From Paenibacillus faecis (lineage in GTDB: Bacteria; Bacillota; Bacilli; Paenibacillales; Paenibacillaceae): 64,000 bases of DNA. Below are positions 55,634-63,777 of this stretch, piece after piece. A program made the translations under genes and the position numbers. The first letter of the stretch is position 1; each line of letters begins with the position of its first letter. Below the pieces are notes generated by a model. The model was not told the DNA's origin and searched no databases. It was given only the letters and a program-made list of their open reading frames with translations. The stretch is from contig NZ_VSDO01000003.1 in NCBI RefSeq assembly GCF_008084145.1, positions 961,318 to 1,025,317 of the forward strand, in the 5' to 3' direction.

Positions 55634-55675
55634 AAAAAAGCACACGGCGGGCAAGATGGCCTCGCGAGTGTGCTT
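55634..55675 (-). terminator. Terminator directly upstream of the Rpn gene
   Basis: On the minus strand AGCACAC and GTGTGCT arms (55668-55674 and 55639-55645) enclose a GC-rich inner stem and are followed by seven T. It lies about 35 bp before the Rpn ATG and no minus-strand gene ends ahead of it, so it may be a leader attenuator of the Rpn gene. Confidence 0.7.
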
Positions 55676-55878
55676 CACTACCGATTATTATGGGTTTGTG
55701 CTTTCGATTATACGCTTATGTTCCATCCATCGCAAACTCATCTAGAAAGGTGCGTGTGAGGAGAAATGTTTCCTTCAGCTTTGCAATTGCGCAGTGGAAG
55801 CTCCCGTGCTATAATGTTTTTATGTGTCATTATAACTCTGTGCACGCATGAGGCTCAGGGCGGAAAGAGGTGAAAGTC

Positions 55879-56076
55879 ATGAAAGAAGCCATTCAACCCA
55901 AATATCACGTGACTACAGTAACTTGCGCTTGCGGAAATACGTTTGAAACGGGTTCCGTGAAACAAGAGCTGCGCGTTGAAATTTGTTCCAACTGCCATCC
56001 TTTCTTCACTGGGAAACAGAAGTTCCTGGATGCTGGTGGTCGTGTGGATCGATTCAAAAAGAAATACGGCATCTAA
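55879..56076 (+). CDS. rpmE: Ribosomal protein L31, zinc-binding form
   Basis: A 65-aa 50S subunit protein. C16, C18, C36 and C39 form the zinc site of the C+ type of L31, as in TCACGNTF and CSNCHPF. The protein ends with the typical [11 protein letters not shown]. The ATG at 55879 gives the usual start [10 protein letters not shown] and follows GAGGTG by 6 bases; an upstream GTG at 55870 falls in the ribosome binding site. The zinc form is made when zinc is plentiful. Confidence 0.96.
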   Translation: MKEAIQPKYHVTTVTCACGNTFETGSVKQELRVEICSNCHPFFTGKQKFLDAGGRVDRFKKKYGI

Positions 56077-56118
56077 TGAGACGAGCTGCTTGACAGCCAC
56101 TCTGATAAATGCGAAATT

Positions 56119-56151
56119 TAAATCCCCCGCGGGTCGCGGGGGATTTTTTTT
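56119..56151 (+). terminator. Intrinsic terminator of rpmE
   Basis: AATCCCCCGCG and CGCGGGGGATT pair perfectly around GGT and run into eight T. Confidence 0.93.
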
Positions 56152-56159
56152 GAGGCTTT

Positions 56160-56386
56160 AGCCAGTTGAGCTCAAGAAGCGCGCGAAACAACAAACTACC
56201 TGCTATGCGGGTGGTGTAGTGATGCTGATAGCAAAGAACCAGCTGATGGGGTCGTTATCATAGGAGTGTTCAAGCTACTATGTATAACGAAAGGAAAATG
56301 TGGATTAATGGCTAATCGAAGTGAGTTGTCACAATACAAAGAGGCGCCTAGCGTGCTTGCTTCAAGCTTCCAACTCCAAAAAGATG
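56160..56386. other. Intergenic stretch with an IS200/IS605-like hairpin
   Basis: No gene. The sequence CTACCTGC-TAT-GCGGGTGG at about 56198-56216 forms a G-U-containing hairpin of a kind often found at the subterminal ends of IS200/IS605 elements, and AACAACAAA precedes it. No tnpA or tnpB remnant is readable. It may be the end of a degenerate element. Confidence 0.4.
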
Positions 56387-56394
56387 CAAATCTG

Positions 56395-57975
56395 GTTACT
56401 ACTTAGGACTTCCTGCTTAAGTGCGGGAAGTTTTTTTTCTATAAAAAAGGGTTTATAACTCTTTTGTCAAAAAGGTAAGTTGATCCAATTCATGAGAGGA
56501 GCGTCACCCATGCATCTATCCCCTGAACAAGTCCATGCCATATGCAAGGGCGACCCCGAAATTATCACTGCCTTTAACGCCTTGCTGCAGGTGATCGATC
56601 AGCAGGCCAAACGTATTGTAGAGTTGGAGCAACGCGTTCAGGAACTTGAACGTCAACTCGGTCAAAATAGCAACAACAGCAGCAAGCCGCCTTCTAGCGA
56701 TGGGTTCCGTAAAACCAACAATCTCCGGCAATCCGGTGGAAAAAAAGGGGCACTCAAAGGTCATCCCGGGCAGACGCTGCGTATGGTGGCACAACCGGAT
56801 GAAATCCAGATTCATCCGCATGCGATCTGCACTTTCTGCCATACGTCTCTGGCAGACATCCCTGCTCAAAGGTATGAAGCCCGGCAAGTCTTCGATCTAC
56901 CTCCTGTCAAATGGAGCGTCACCGAACATCGGGCCGAAACGAAGTGCTGTCCGTCCTGCAGGGCCACAAGTACAGCTGCTTTTCCTGAGCGAGTAAAGGC
57001 CCCTGTGCAGTACGGTGATACGCTACGGGCTTGGACCAGCTATTTGAGTGTCTACCAATTGCTGCCTTTGGAACGCATTGCTCAGCTTTTCGAAGATTTG
57101 ACAGATCACGGTCCGAGTGAGGCTACGCTGCTCTCGCACCTCCAGCAGATGTATACCTCCTTAACTACGCCTGAGCAACAAATCCAACAGCACCTGCTCC
57201 GGAGCCCGCTCATCCATGCGGATGAGACCGGGTTTCGCGTTAACGGAAGCGGGGTCTGGATGCATACGGCGAGCAATGGCAGCTTCACACACCTCACCGT
57301 TCACAGTAGCCGCGGTACCCAAGGAATGGCGGCCGGAGGGATCCTGCCCGCCTATAAAGGTACGGTTGTCCATGATTGCTATGGTCCGTACTTCAACCCA
57401 AAGTCGTTTTCGTTCCGCCACGTTCTGTGCAATGCGCATCTCCTTCGGGAATGTCAGGGCATTACCGAGAACGATAAGCACCAATGGTCGGGGGAAATGA
57501 AAACATTGCTGCAAGAAAGTTGGAGCCTGGTGTGCGCCTCCCGCGAATCCGGCAAGCCTCTCCCGGAACTGGTGGTCCAGGAAATCGAGCAGCACTATGA
57601 CGATATTCTTTTTCGTGGCAGAGAAGAATGGAGTAAGAACGTCGTTGCCAGGAAAAAGGGCGTACGCGGCAGACAAGCCAAAGGTAAGGCCGGGAATTTA
57701 GCAGAGCGGTTTGAGAAATGGAAATCTGCTATCCTCGCCTTTCTTCGAGATGCCCACGTACCGTTTGACAATAACCAAGCCGAGCGAGATATTCGTATGG
57801 TCAAGGTGAAGACTAAAATTTCTGGAGCATTCCGCACCGAAGCCGGCGCAGAACATTTCGCCCGTATTCGCGGAGTCATCTCTACCCTCCTCAAACAAAA
57901 ACGCCCTATCCTGGAATCGCTCTCTTCCGCTCTTCAGGGCCGTCTCCAATTCTAAACTGCTACCTAAGTAGTAAC
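56395..57975 (+). mobile_element. Complete IS66-family insertion sequence (single-ORF type)
   Basis: A 1581-bp element bounded by inverted repeats: GTTACTACTTAGG at 56395-56407 and its complement CCTAAGTAGTAAC at 57963-57975. The flanking 8-bp target duplication CAAATCTG is perfect (56387-56394 and 57976-57983); 8 bp is the IS66 standard. It carries one transposase gene and none of the tnpA/tnpB accessory genes, as in the ISBst12-like subgroup. The intact ends, exact duplication and full-length gene point to a recent insertion. A hairpin TTCCTGCTTAAGTGCGGGAA lies just inside the left end. Confidence 0.93.
56510..57955 (+). CDS. IS66 family transposase
   Basis: A 481-aa transposase. The N-terminal leucine-rich coiled coil (residues 25-55, IVELEQRVQELERQLGQN) is followed by SNNSSKPPSSDG, a zinc-finger region with CTFCH and CCPSC, and the catalytic DDE domain with IHADETGFRV, HDCYGPY and NNQAERDIRMVK; the C-terminus has AEHFARIRGVISTLLKQ. 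All these are hallmarks of the family. The ATG at 56510 follows GAGAGGAG by 9 bases; an upstream in-frame TTG has none. The frame is open along the full length, so the gene is probably active. Confidence 0.95.
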   Translation: MHLSPEQVHAICKGDPEIITAFNALLQVIDQQAKRIVELEQRVQELERQLGQNSNNSSKPPSSDGFRKTNNLRQSGGKKGALKGHPGQTLRMVAQPDEIQIHPHAICTFCHTSLADIPAQRYEARQVFDLPPVKWSVTEHRAETKCCPSCRATSTAAFPERVKAPVQYGDTLRAWTSYLSVYQLLPLERIAQLFEDLTDHGPSEATLLSHLQQMYTSLTTPEQQIQQHLLRSPLIHADETGFRVNGSGVWMHTASNGSFTHLTVHSSRGTQGMAAGGILPAYKGTVVHDCYGPYFNPKSFSFRHVLCNAHLLRECQGITENDKHQWSGEMKTLLQESWSLVCASRESGKPLPELVVQEIEQHYDDILFRGREEWSKNVVARKKGVRGRQAKGKAGNLAERFEKWKSAILAFLRDAHVPFDNNQAERDIRMVKVKTKISGAFRTEAGAEHFARIRGVISTLLKQKRPILESLSSALQGRLQF

Positions 57976-58160
57976 CAAATCTGCAGGTATTTAGGCCGAT
58001 CCCCGAGGGGAAAACGAAAAAAATGCAAATCTGCAGGAATTTCCAGTGATTTTAGAGAGATGAGCCGGTTTCGTCGAAAATTCCTGCAGATTTGCAGGTA
58101 TTTAGAAATTTCAAGTCCAAACAGGAAAAAAGCCTGCAGATATGCAGGAATTTATGTTAT
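57976..58160. repeat. Palindromic TGCAAATCTGCAGG repeat cluster
   Basis: At least four related units: the one split by the IS (GATGCAAATCTG joined to CAGGTATTT), ATGCAAATCTGCAGGAATTT at about 58022, AATTCCTGCAGATTTGCAGG at about 58079 in the opposite orientation, and GCCTGCAGATATGCAGGAAT at about 58132. Each holds a CCTGCA..TGCAGG palindrome. The cluster fills the gap after the IS element and has the look of an extragenic palindromic repeat family. Confidence 0.75.
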
Positions 58161-58189
58161 CAAGGTTGTCTGAAGGGGTACTAGTTATA

Positions 58190-58293
58190 TTCGCACCTCT
58201 TCAGAGGTAGGCAAAAGCGGCGACGTCATAGTAGCTTGAACGAAGTGAAAGCTAGCGCCTTTAGGCGCGAGCCGATAATAAAGGCTTATAGCC
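58190..58293. other. Run of small hairpins before the GH18 gene terminator
   Basis: Consecutive stem-loops: AGCTT..AAGCT at about 58231-58251, GCGCC-TTTA-GGCGC at about 58255-58268, and a GCC..GGC pair after it. The pattern resembles the right end of IS200/IS605-type elements, but no transposase or TnpB frame is nearby. No ORF is credible here. Confidence 0.4.
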
Positions 58294-58333
58294 CAAGAGC
58301 AAACCACCCGTTCACCCGGGTGGTTTGCTCTTG
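58294..58333 (-). terminator. Long perfect hairpin after the GH18-like gene
   Basis: CAAGAGCAAACCACCCG and CGGGTGGTTTGCTCTTG (17-bp arms) enclose a 6-nt loop, 18 bp downstream of the stop at 58352. There is no strong T run on the minus strand, so it is a probable but not typical terminator. Confidence 0.65.
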
Positions 58334-58351
58334 GGGAGTTTACGCGCTGCA

Positions 58352-59605
58352 TCAGGACTTGAGCTCGATGGTTTGGCCCAAGCTGCTCCACTCTGCCGAG
58401 CTGAGGATTCCGAGGCGCCAGAGGGCAATCCCTTTCAGGTCATAGCGCTTTGCCAGACCGATGAGCGTAGTCATCGAATTTTCGTTTTCGTTATCCAGAT
58501 TAAGCCCCAAAATCAGTTTGCTCTTGTCGGTTTCCTGCAAAGCCAACCGAATCGCCTCATCGACTTTGGCGGCGGGGTCCGGTTGTTTCTTGGTTCCGTA
58601 ATTGTAAGCCATAATGACGATTTCGTCGGATAGCTCGCCAAGGGCTTTATAGTCGTAACCTTGGTAAGAAGAGTTCAACGGGTGCAGGGCCAGTCCGAGC
58701 TTCAAGCCCGCCGCTTTCGTTTGCGTCCTCACTTCTTTCACGAAAGCCGTGAAGGCATCCCGGGTCGATTGTTTCTCGGTGGTGAGGCCGAGTCCTTCGA
58801 AATCAAGCATAATGCCTTCAAAGGGATGTTCTGCGGCTGCGGCCAGCATGTCGGAGATCGCCTGCTTGCGGAATTCCGCATTTTCGATCACCTTGGTCAA
58901 CTCTCCTTTGGCATCGCTGGAGTAGACCATCAAGTACGGTATTGTCCCCGCGGCGGAAGCATCCGTCACCAGTCTCTCGGGAGTTACATCGCCGGCCGCT
59001 TGCGGCCAGTTGAAGTCTCTCCCCGTGCGTGTGAATTTCCCGTTCTCATCGATCCGGCTCCAGCCGAAAGATACGGCGTCCAGGCTCGCGATTTTGGGGG
59101 CATCGGAAAAAGCGCGGATGGCGTAAAAGCCCAAAGTATACATTTTCTCTTTAGGCGACGAGATCGACACCGTCCGGGAGGCTTGATTCCATTGAACCTT
59201 AGCGCCAAACTGCTGGCTGAAGAAGCTCAGGGGGATCAGCGTGTTTCCGCCCGCCGACCGTGGAGCCTCGGCAAGTTGAACCGCGGCGCCGTTAACGGTG
59301 GCCTGCTTTTGGTTCAGGGTGAGCACGACGCGTACTTCCCCGTTTGCGTCTTGCTTTACGGCGGTGATGGTCTTGGCTTGGGCATTCCAGGTCACAGGGA
59401 TCCCCAAAGCCTCGGAAATGGATCGGAAAGGAACCAGTGTGGTTCCTTTGATCACGGTCGGTTCCGCGGAGGCGTTTAACGGGTACCCGTCCAAAAGAAT
59501 TTGGACCGCCGGGGCGGCTTCGATTCGGGCGGACTGCAATCCCCAAAACCCGCTTGCCGCGATCGCAGCGGACAGCAGAATTTTGGCGAGGCGCTTTCGA
59601 TTCAT
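58352..59605 (-). CDS. Secreted stalk-domain glycoside hydrolase family 18-like protein
   Basis: A 417-aa exported protein. The signal peptide (1-30, ending IEAA) is followed by a copper-amine-oxidase-type stalk domain (about 35-150) with TTLVPFRSISEALGIPVTWN and NTLIPLSFFSQQFGAKVQW. Residues about 155-417 form a GH18 TIM barrel with the GIMLDFEGLG motif (D and catalytic E) and the MAYNYG strand end, as in spore-lytic and chitinase-like enzymes such as YdhD and SleL. It probably cleaves an N-acetylglucosamine polymer in the cell wall or spore cortex. The ATG at 59605 follows GAGAGGAG. It is monocistronic. Confidence 0.9.
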   Translation of the reverse strand: MNRKRLAKILLSAAIAASGFWGLQSARIEAAPAVQILLDGYPLNASAEPTVIKGTTLVPFRSISEALGIPVTWNAQAKTITAVKQDANGEVRVVLTLNQKQATVNGAAVQLAEAPRSAGGNTLIPLSFFSQQFGAKVQWNQASRTVSISSPKEKMYTLGFYAIRAFSDAPKIASLDAVSFGWSRIDENGKFTRTGRDFNWPQAAGDVTPERLVTDASAAGTIPYLMVYSSDAKGELTKVIENAEFRKQAISDMLAAAAEHPFEGIMLDFEGLGLTTEKQSTRDAFTAFVKEVRTQTKAAGLKLGLALHPLNSSYQGYDYKALGELSDEIVIMAYNYGTKKQPDPAAKVDEAIRLALQETDKSKLILGLNLDNENENSMTTLIGLAKRYDLKGIALWRLGILSSAEWSSLGQTIELKS

Positions 59606-59722
59606 AACTCTATTTCTCCTCTCAGGGTTCTACTATTTTCCAATATTCCTATCAATATAGCAGAAAAAAATAGATTTTGCATGTCGGTTGAGAGAGGGAG
59701 AGGAGCCAAGTTTTGCCGCGGG

Positions 59723-59751
59723 TTGCATTTTGGACGGGCATAGGCTATACT
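59723..59751 (+). promoter_or_regulatory. Promoter of the SRP RNA gene
   Basis: TTGCAT (59723-59728) and TATACT (59746-59751) are 17 bases apart. The start would fall at about 59758-59760, exactly at the 5' end of the RNA helix. Confidence 0.85.
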
Positions 59752-59759
59752 TAATTTCA

Positions 59760-60027
59760 CCGTGCTAGATGGGGAGGTAGCGGTGCCCTGTAACTCGCAA
59801 TCCGCTGTAGCGAGGTTGAAGTCCTGTTAGCGGTCTTGCCGATGTGAGGTCCGGTCTTTACGGCAGACGTTGACGGACGGGTCCTCCGCAATGAGTAATT
59901 GTGAACCTGGTCAGGTCCGGAAGGAAGCAGCCATAAGCAGTCCCACTCTTGTGCCGGAGGGGAGCCTGTCCCGAGTTGCGCCGTAGAGGTGCCGCTTGGA
60001 TCGCAATGATCAATAACAGGTGCACGG
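59760..60027 (+). ncRNA. ffs: Signal recognition particle RNA, large Bacillus type (scRNA)
   Basis: About 268 nt. The 5' end has TGCTAGATGGGGAGGTAGCG with GTGCCCTGTAACTCGC, the Alu-domain start of Gram-positive SRP RNA. The conserved SRP loop is visible as CAGGTCCGGAAGGAAGCAGC at about 59911-59930. The terminal helix closes by pairing CCGTGC (59760-59765) with GCACGG (60022-60027). It binds Ffh and directs ribosomes to the membrane. Its place upstream of dnaX is the usual one in Bacillales. Confidence 0.96.
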
Positions 60028-60045
60028 TATTCTAACGTATAAGAA

Positions 60046-60080
60046 CGCATCTTTGTCATTTGGCAAAGATGCTTTTTTAT
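60046..60080 (+). terminator. Intrinsic terminator of the SRP RNA gene
   Basis: GCATCTTTG and CAAAGATGC pair around a short loop and run into TTTTTT. Confidence 0.92.
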
Positions 60081-60172
60081 TTCCCGAGATATGAGTTTTT
60101 CTGGCCTGTCGAGTATAGTATAATAAGAAAGCGGCGAATGGCCGCGGATGGATAGAAAGAAGGTGCCGCAAA

Positions 60173-61927
60173 ATGGAGCATATCGCACTGTACCGTGCTT
60201 GGCGGCCGCAGTCGTTTCAGGACATGGTGGGGCAGCAGCATATCATTCGTACGCTGCAGAATGCGATTCGCGAACAGCGGCTGTCGCATGCGTATCTTTT
60301 TAGCGGTCCTCGGGGAACGGGGAAGACCTCCACGGCCAAGGTTTTGGCCAAGGCGGTGAACTGCGAGAAGGGGCCCGCACCGGAACCGTGCAATGAATGC
60401 GATGCCTGCCGGCGGATTACCGCGGGCGCTGTCATGGACGTGCTTGAAATTGACGCCGCTTCCAACCGGGGGGTCGAGGAAATTCGCGATCTCCGCGAGA
60501 AAGTGAAGTATGCCCCTACGGAAGTGCGGCAGAAAGTGTATATTATCGACGAAGTTCATATGCTGACCACCGAGGCGTTTAACGCCCTGCTGAAAACACT
60601 CGAGGAACCGCCGCCGCATGTGATGTTCATCCTGGCGACGACGGAACCGCACCGCCTCCCGGCGACGGTAATATCCCGATGCCAGCGTTTTGACTTTCGG
60701 CGAGTTTCCTTAGAGGAGCAAAGCCAACGCTTGCGGACGATCTGCGAACAGGAAGGGATATCGGCGGAGGACGAAGCGATTGAGTATATCGCAAGGCTGT
60801 CGGATGGCGGGATGCGCGACGCGCTTAGCATTTTGGACCAGATCTCTTCTTTTTCGGACGGCCGGGTTTCTTACCAGCAGGTTTTGGACATGACGGGAGG
60901 GATTCCTTCCCGGCAGTTTGCGGAACTCGCCAGAACCATCCTGGAGGATGATGTCGGCGGGATGCTGCAATTGATCGAAGGCTTCATGCAAGAGGGCAAG
61001 AGCGCCGATAAATGCATGGAGAACCTGCTGTATTATTTCCGCGATCTGCTGATGATCAAAATGATTCCGGAAGCGGACAAGCTGACGGAGCGCGTGTTGG
61101 ATGCCCGGGACTTCCGGGAGATGGCCTCCGCTTTTTCACGTGCGCATTTATTCCGAATTATCGACACGCTGAATCACTATCAGTCGGAAATGAAGTATGC
61201 CGCGCAGCCTCAGACGCTGTTTGAAGTGGCGCTTTTGAAGCTGTGCAGCCTGCCCAAAGGAGATGGCTCGGTGCGTGAAGAAGCCGCCCAGCAAGCGGCT
61301 GTCCCCGGCGCCGCAGCATCGGAGGTGCAGCAGCTGAAGAGGCAGCTCGCGGAACTGGAGCGCAAGCTGGAGCAAGCGCTGCAGGGCGGATTGGCCGGCG
61401 GCGCAGGCGGCGGAAGCGAACGTTCGGCTGCGCGGCCACCGGCCAGAAGCAGTGCGCCGCGTTTGTCTTCCCCGGCGAAGCTGCCTTCCGGTCTCGACAA
61501 GTATGTCGCTCAGCGGAACAGCCCCGAGTTTATGGCTGTCCAAGGCAAATGGAACCAGATTCTCCAGGCCGTAAAAGACGAGAAGGTCACCATCCACGCC
61601 TGGTTTGTTAATGGCGAGCCCGTCTCCATGGTGGATGACGCCGTGCTGGTTGCTTTTAAAAACGATATTCACCGCGAAACCACGGAGAAACCCGCTAACA
61701 AGCAGCTTATCGAACAGGTCATGGAACGCCAGCTCGGACATCCTTGCCGTTTGGTGACTATGATGCTTAAGGATTGGAATGAAGCGATTCAGGGGGCGAA
61801 TGCCGCGCCGAGCGAACCTTTTGAATTGGAGCCGCCTCCCGAAGATGCTGGAGGAAGCGGTAAGGAGCCTTGGGTGGATGAAGCGCTGCAGCTGTTTGGC
61901 GAGGAACTTGTCGTTATTAAGGAATAG
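60173..61927 (+). CDS. dnaX: DNA polymerase III subunit gamma/tau
   Basis: A 584-aa clamp-loader ATPase. Walker A is GPRGTGKT (K51), four zinc-binding cysteines are C64, C73, C76 and C79, and Walker B is IIDEVHML. The C-terminal third has a long helix (LKRQLAELERKLEQAL), an Ala/Gly/Ser/Pro linker and a tau domain that binds the polymerase. No A-rich slippery heptamer of the E. coli type is seen, so a shorter gamma form by frameshifting is not supported. The ATG at 60173 follows AGAAGGTG. The gene begins the dnaX-ybaB-recR operon. Confidence 0.96.
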   Translation: MEHIALYRAWRPQSFQDMVGQQHIIRTLQNAIREQRLSHAYLFSGPRGTGKTSTAKVLAKAVNCEKGPAPEPCNECDACRRITAGAVMDVLEIDAASNRGVEEIRDLREKVKYAPTEVRQKVYIIDEVHMLTTEAFNALLKTLEEPPPHVMFILATTEPHRLPATVISRCQRFDFRRVSLEEQSQRLRTICEQEGISAEDEAIEYIARLSDGGMRDALSILDQISSFSDGRVSYQQVLDMTGGIPSRQFAELARTILEDDVGGMLQLIEGFMQEGKSADKCMENLLYYFRDLLMIKMIPEADKLTERVLDARDFREMASAFSRAHLFRIIDTLNHYQSEMKYAAQPQTLFEVALLKLCSLPKGDGSVREEAAQQAAVPGAAASEVQQLKRQLAELERKLEQALQGGLAGGAGGGSERSAARPPARSSAPRLSSPAKLPSGLDKYVAQRNSPEFMAVQGKWNQILQAVKDEKVTIHAWFVNGEPVSMVDDAVLVAFKNDIHRETTEKPANKQLIEQVMERQLGHPCRLVTMMLKDWNEAIQGANAAPSEPFELEPPPEDAGGSGKEPWVDEALQLFGEELVVIKE

Positions 61928-61996
61928 CCCGGTTTTTGATTTTAGGAGCTACCCCTTATAATAAATGCTGATACTTATGAAGGAGATGTGAGCCCA

Positions 61997-62308
61997 ATGA
62001 ATAATATGAACCAAATGATGAAGCAAGTGAAGAAGATGCAGGAACAAATGCTGAAAGCTCAAGAAGAGCTTGCCAGCAAAACGGTTGAAGGCAGTGCGGG
62101 GGGCGGAGTCGTAACTGTTCAGGTTAACGGTCACAAGAAAGTGTTGTCTTTGAACATCAAACCGGAAGCGGTGGACCCGGATGATGTTGAAATGCTGCAG
62201 GACCTTGTGCTGACGGCGGTCAACGATGCATTAAACAAGGCGGAAGAACTTGCTAACCAAGACATGGGCAAATTTACGGGCGGAATGAAAATTCCAGGCT
62301 TGTTCTAA
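61997..62308 (+). CDS. YbaB/EbfC family nucleoid-associated protein
   Basis: A 103-aa small DNA-binding protein (YaaK in B. subtilis). It has a Met/Gln/Lys-rich helix ([21 protein letters not shown]), the [16 protein letters not shown] strand block and a C-terminal helix, ending GMKIPGLF. The family forms dimers that clamp DNA and is always next to recR. The ATG at 61997 is 11 bases after AAGGAG; an in-frame GTG at 61988 lies too close to that site. Confidence 0.95.
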   Translation: MNNMNQMMKQVKKMQEQMLKAQEELASKTVEGSAGGGVVTVQVNGHKKVLSLNIKPEAVDPDDVEMLQDLVLTAVNDALNKAEELANQDMGKFTGGMKIPGLF

Positions 62309-62348
62309 TTTTTGATTACCGAATTTAGACTGAAGGAGATTGCTCCCA

Positions 62349-62948
62349 TTGTATTATCCCGAACCGATCGCGAAGCTGATTGATGCGTTTACCCGCTTGC
62401 CCGGTATCGGTCCGAAGACAGCCGCAAGGCTGGCGTTTCATGTGCTGCGCATGAAAGAGGATGATGTCATCGATTTTGCCAAGGCTTTGGTCAGCGTGAA
62501 GCGGAATCTTCACTACTGTTCCATTTGCTGCAACATTACGGATAGCGACCCCTGCCGGATCTGTCAGGATAAAACGCGCGATCCTTCCGTAATTTGCGTG
62601 GTCCAGGAGTCCAAAGACCTGGTCGCCATGGAGCGTACCAAGGAGTTCGATGGTTATTATCATGTGCTGCAGGGAGCGATTTCTCCCATGGAAGGTCTTG
62701 GTCCGGACGATATCCGGCTGAAGGAACTACTGAACCGTTTGAGTGACGAACGGGTAAAAGAACTCATTTTGGCCACGAACCCCAACATCGAGGGGGAGGC
62801 GACGGCCATGTATATCTCGCGGCTGGTCAAGCCGTTTGATCTGCGCGTCACCCGTATCGCCCATGGGCTTCCGGTTGGCGGAGATCTGGAATATGCGGAC
62901 GAAGTCACGCTCTCCAAAGCGTTGGAGGGACGGCGCGAACTGCATTAA
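62349..62948 (+). CDS. recR: Recombination mediator RecR
   Basis: A 199-aa protein that helps RecO load RecA at gaps. The N-terminal helix-hairpin-helix ([15 protein letters not shown]), a zinc finger with C-SICC..CRIC and a Toprim domain ([14 protein letters not shown], with the [10 protein letters not shown] end) are all visible. The length matches the family. The TTG at 62349 gives the standard start [10 protein letters not shown] and lies 9 bases after GAAGGAGA. An upstream in-frame TTG at 62340 is too close to the site. Confidence 0.96.
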   Translation: MYYPEPIAKLIDAFTRLPGIGPKTAARLAFHVLRMKEDDVIDFAKALVSVKRNLHYCSICCNITDSDPCRICQDKTRDPSVICVVQESKDLVAMERTKEFDGYYHVLQGAISPMEGLGPDDIRLKELLNRLSDERVKELILATNPNIEGEATAMYISRLVKPFDLRVTRIAHGLPVGGDLEYADEVTLSKALEGRRELH

Positions 62949-62961
62949 TCCACTTACTGGA

Positions 62962-63005
62962 CAAGGACCCTGATTGGCTTCGGCCAAGTCGGGGTTCTTT
63001 TTTTG
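62962..63005 (+). terminator. Intrinsic terminator of the dnaX-ybaB-recR operon
   Basis: AAGGACCCTGATTGGC and GGCCAAGTCGGGGTTCTT pair with G-U and one mismatch around TTC, followed by seven T. Confidence 0.88.
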
Positions 63006-63085
63006 CGGCCAATTTAGGTTCTAAGTTTGTCCTTCTTTCGATACATATGGAATAGAGCGTATGGGATGGAAAGGAGTGAACTGGT

Positions 63086-63364
63086 TTGAGGTTATGGAGA
63101 TCCGGACTGCGTCGCTTGGATAGGATCGCGCCTGATTTGAATCAAGAGATGGATTATAAAGAAGAGCTTTACCGGGAGGTTTGTAAGGCGAGGGATGAAT
63201 GGCGCAGAGCGTGCTGGGCTTTTGAAGAGGCGCAAGGGGAAGAGGAAGTGGATGTAGCGATTTATTTGCTGGAGGCCGCGGAGCGGAGGTATCAAATCCA
63301 GTTGAAGCTGGCCAAACAAGCGAAAGTGGATTGGGATGCGTTTAGAAAAGGGGCATATTTTTGA
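63086..63364 (+). CDS. yaaL: DUF2508 family protein (YaaL-like)
   Basis: A 92-aa helical, charged protein, with EELYREVCKARDEWRRACWAFE and the YLLEAAERRYQIQLKLAK helix. The B. subtilis YaaL is encoded at the same place, between recR and bofA, and has no known function. The TTG start at 63086 has AAAGGAG upstream. bofA follows after 12 bp, so the two form an operon. Confidence 0.9.
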   Translation: MRLWRSGLRRLDRIAPDLNQEMDYKEELYREVCKARDEWRRACWAFEEAQGEEEVDVAIYLLEAAERRYQIQLKLAKQAKVDWDAFRKGAYF

Positions 63365-63376
63365 GGAGGGGCTTGG

Positions 63377-63640
63377 ATGAAAATTGCGCTGACCGGAATT
63401 TTGATCGTTTCTCTAATTTCGCTGTTATATATTACGATATCAAGGCGGTTGGGATTTGCTTGGCTGACTAGATTAGGTCTGCATGTTGTTCTTGCGGCTT
63501 TGGGTCTTTATTTGGTTAACTTCTCGGGAATCGCAACGGAAGCCTATATTCCCTTAAATCCGGTAACCGTGACTACAGTGCTGGTGCTTGGACTCCCCGG
63601 GGTAGGTCTGCTGCTTGGCTTAAAACTAACCATGATATGA
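63377..63640 (+). CDS. bofA: BofA family inhibitor of pro-sigma-K processing
   Basis: An 87-aa membrane protein with two or three hydrophobic helices; the C-terminal part has PLNPVTVTTVLVLGLPGVGLLLGLKL, the conserved PVNxxT..GLPG motif of BofA. In the mother cell BofA holds the SpoIVFB protease inactive until the spore signals, so it times the last step of the sigma cascade. The ATG at 63377 follows GGAGGGG. It supports an endospore-forming host. Confidence 0.93.
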   Translation: MKIALTGILIVSLISLLYITISRRLGFAWLTRLGLHVVLAALGLYLVNFSGIATEAYIPLNPVTVTTVLVLGLPGVGLLLGLKLTMI

Positions 63641-63643
63641 CAG

Positions 63644-63673
63644 TTGACGGGGCTTCATGATCTATGGTACATT
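63644..63673 (+). promoter_or_regulatory. rRNA operon promoter P1
   Basis: TTGACG (63644-63649) and TACATT (63668-63673) are 18 bases apart. The stretch between and after it is similar to the second promoter 98 bp downstream, with a GCTTCTGAAA end similar to GCCGCTGAAA there. Confidence 0.7.
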
Positions 63674-63741
63674 ATAAATCGCTTCTGAAATGGACAAGCG
63701 CTTACAGATTTAGAGAAACAACTTAACAATCAAAAAAGTTC

Positions 63742-63771
63742 TTGACTTGAGAGAAGCAAACATGATATATT
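63742..63771 (+). promoter_or_regulatory. rRNA operon promoter P2
   Basis: TTGACT (63742-63747) and TATATT (63766-63771) are 18 bases apart. The start would be at about 63778, with G as first base, as expected for stringently controlled Bacillus rRNA promoters. Two promoters in tandem are typical of rrn operons. Confidence 0.78.
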
Positions 63772-63777
63772 ATAAAA

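Noticed and set aside
60173..61927. Programmed frameshift in dnaX to make a gamma form
   Set aside because: I looked for an A-rich slippery heptamer followed by a hairpin in the middle of the gene and found none.
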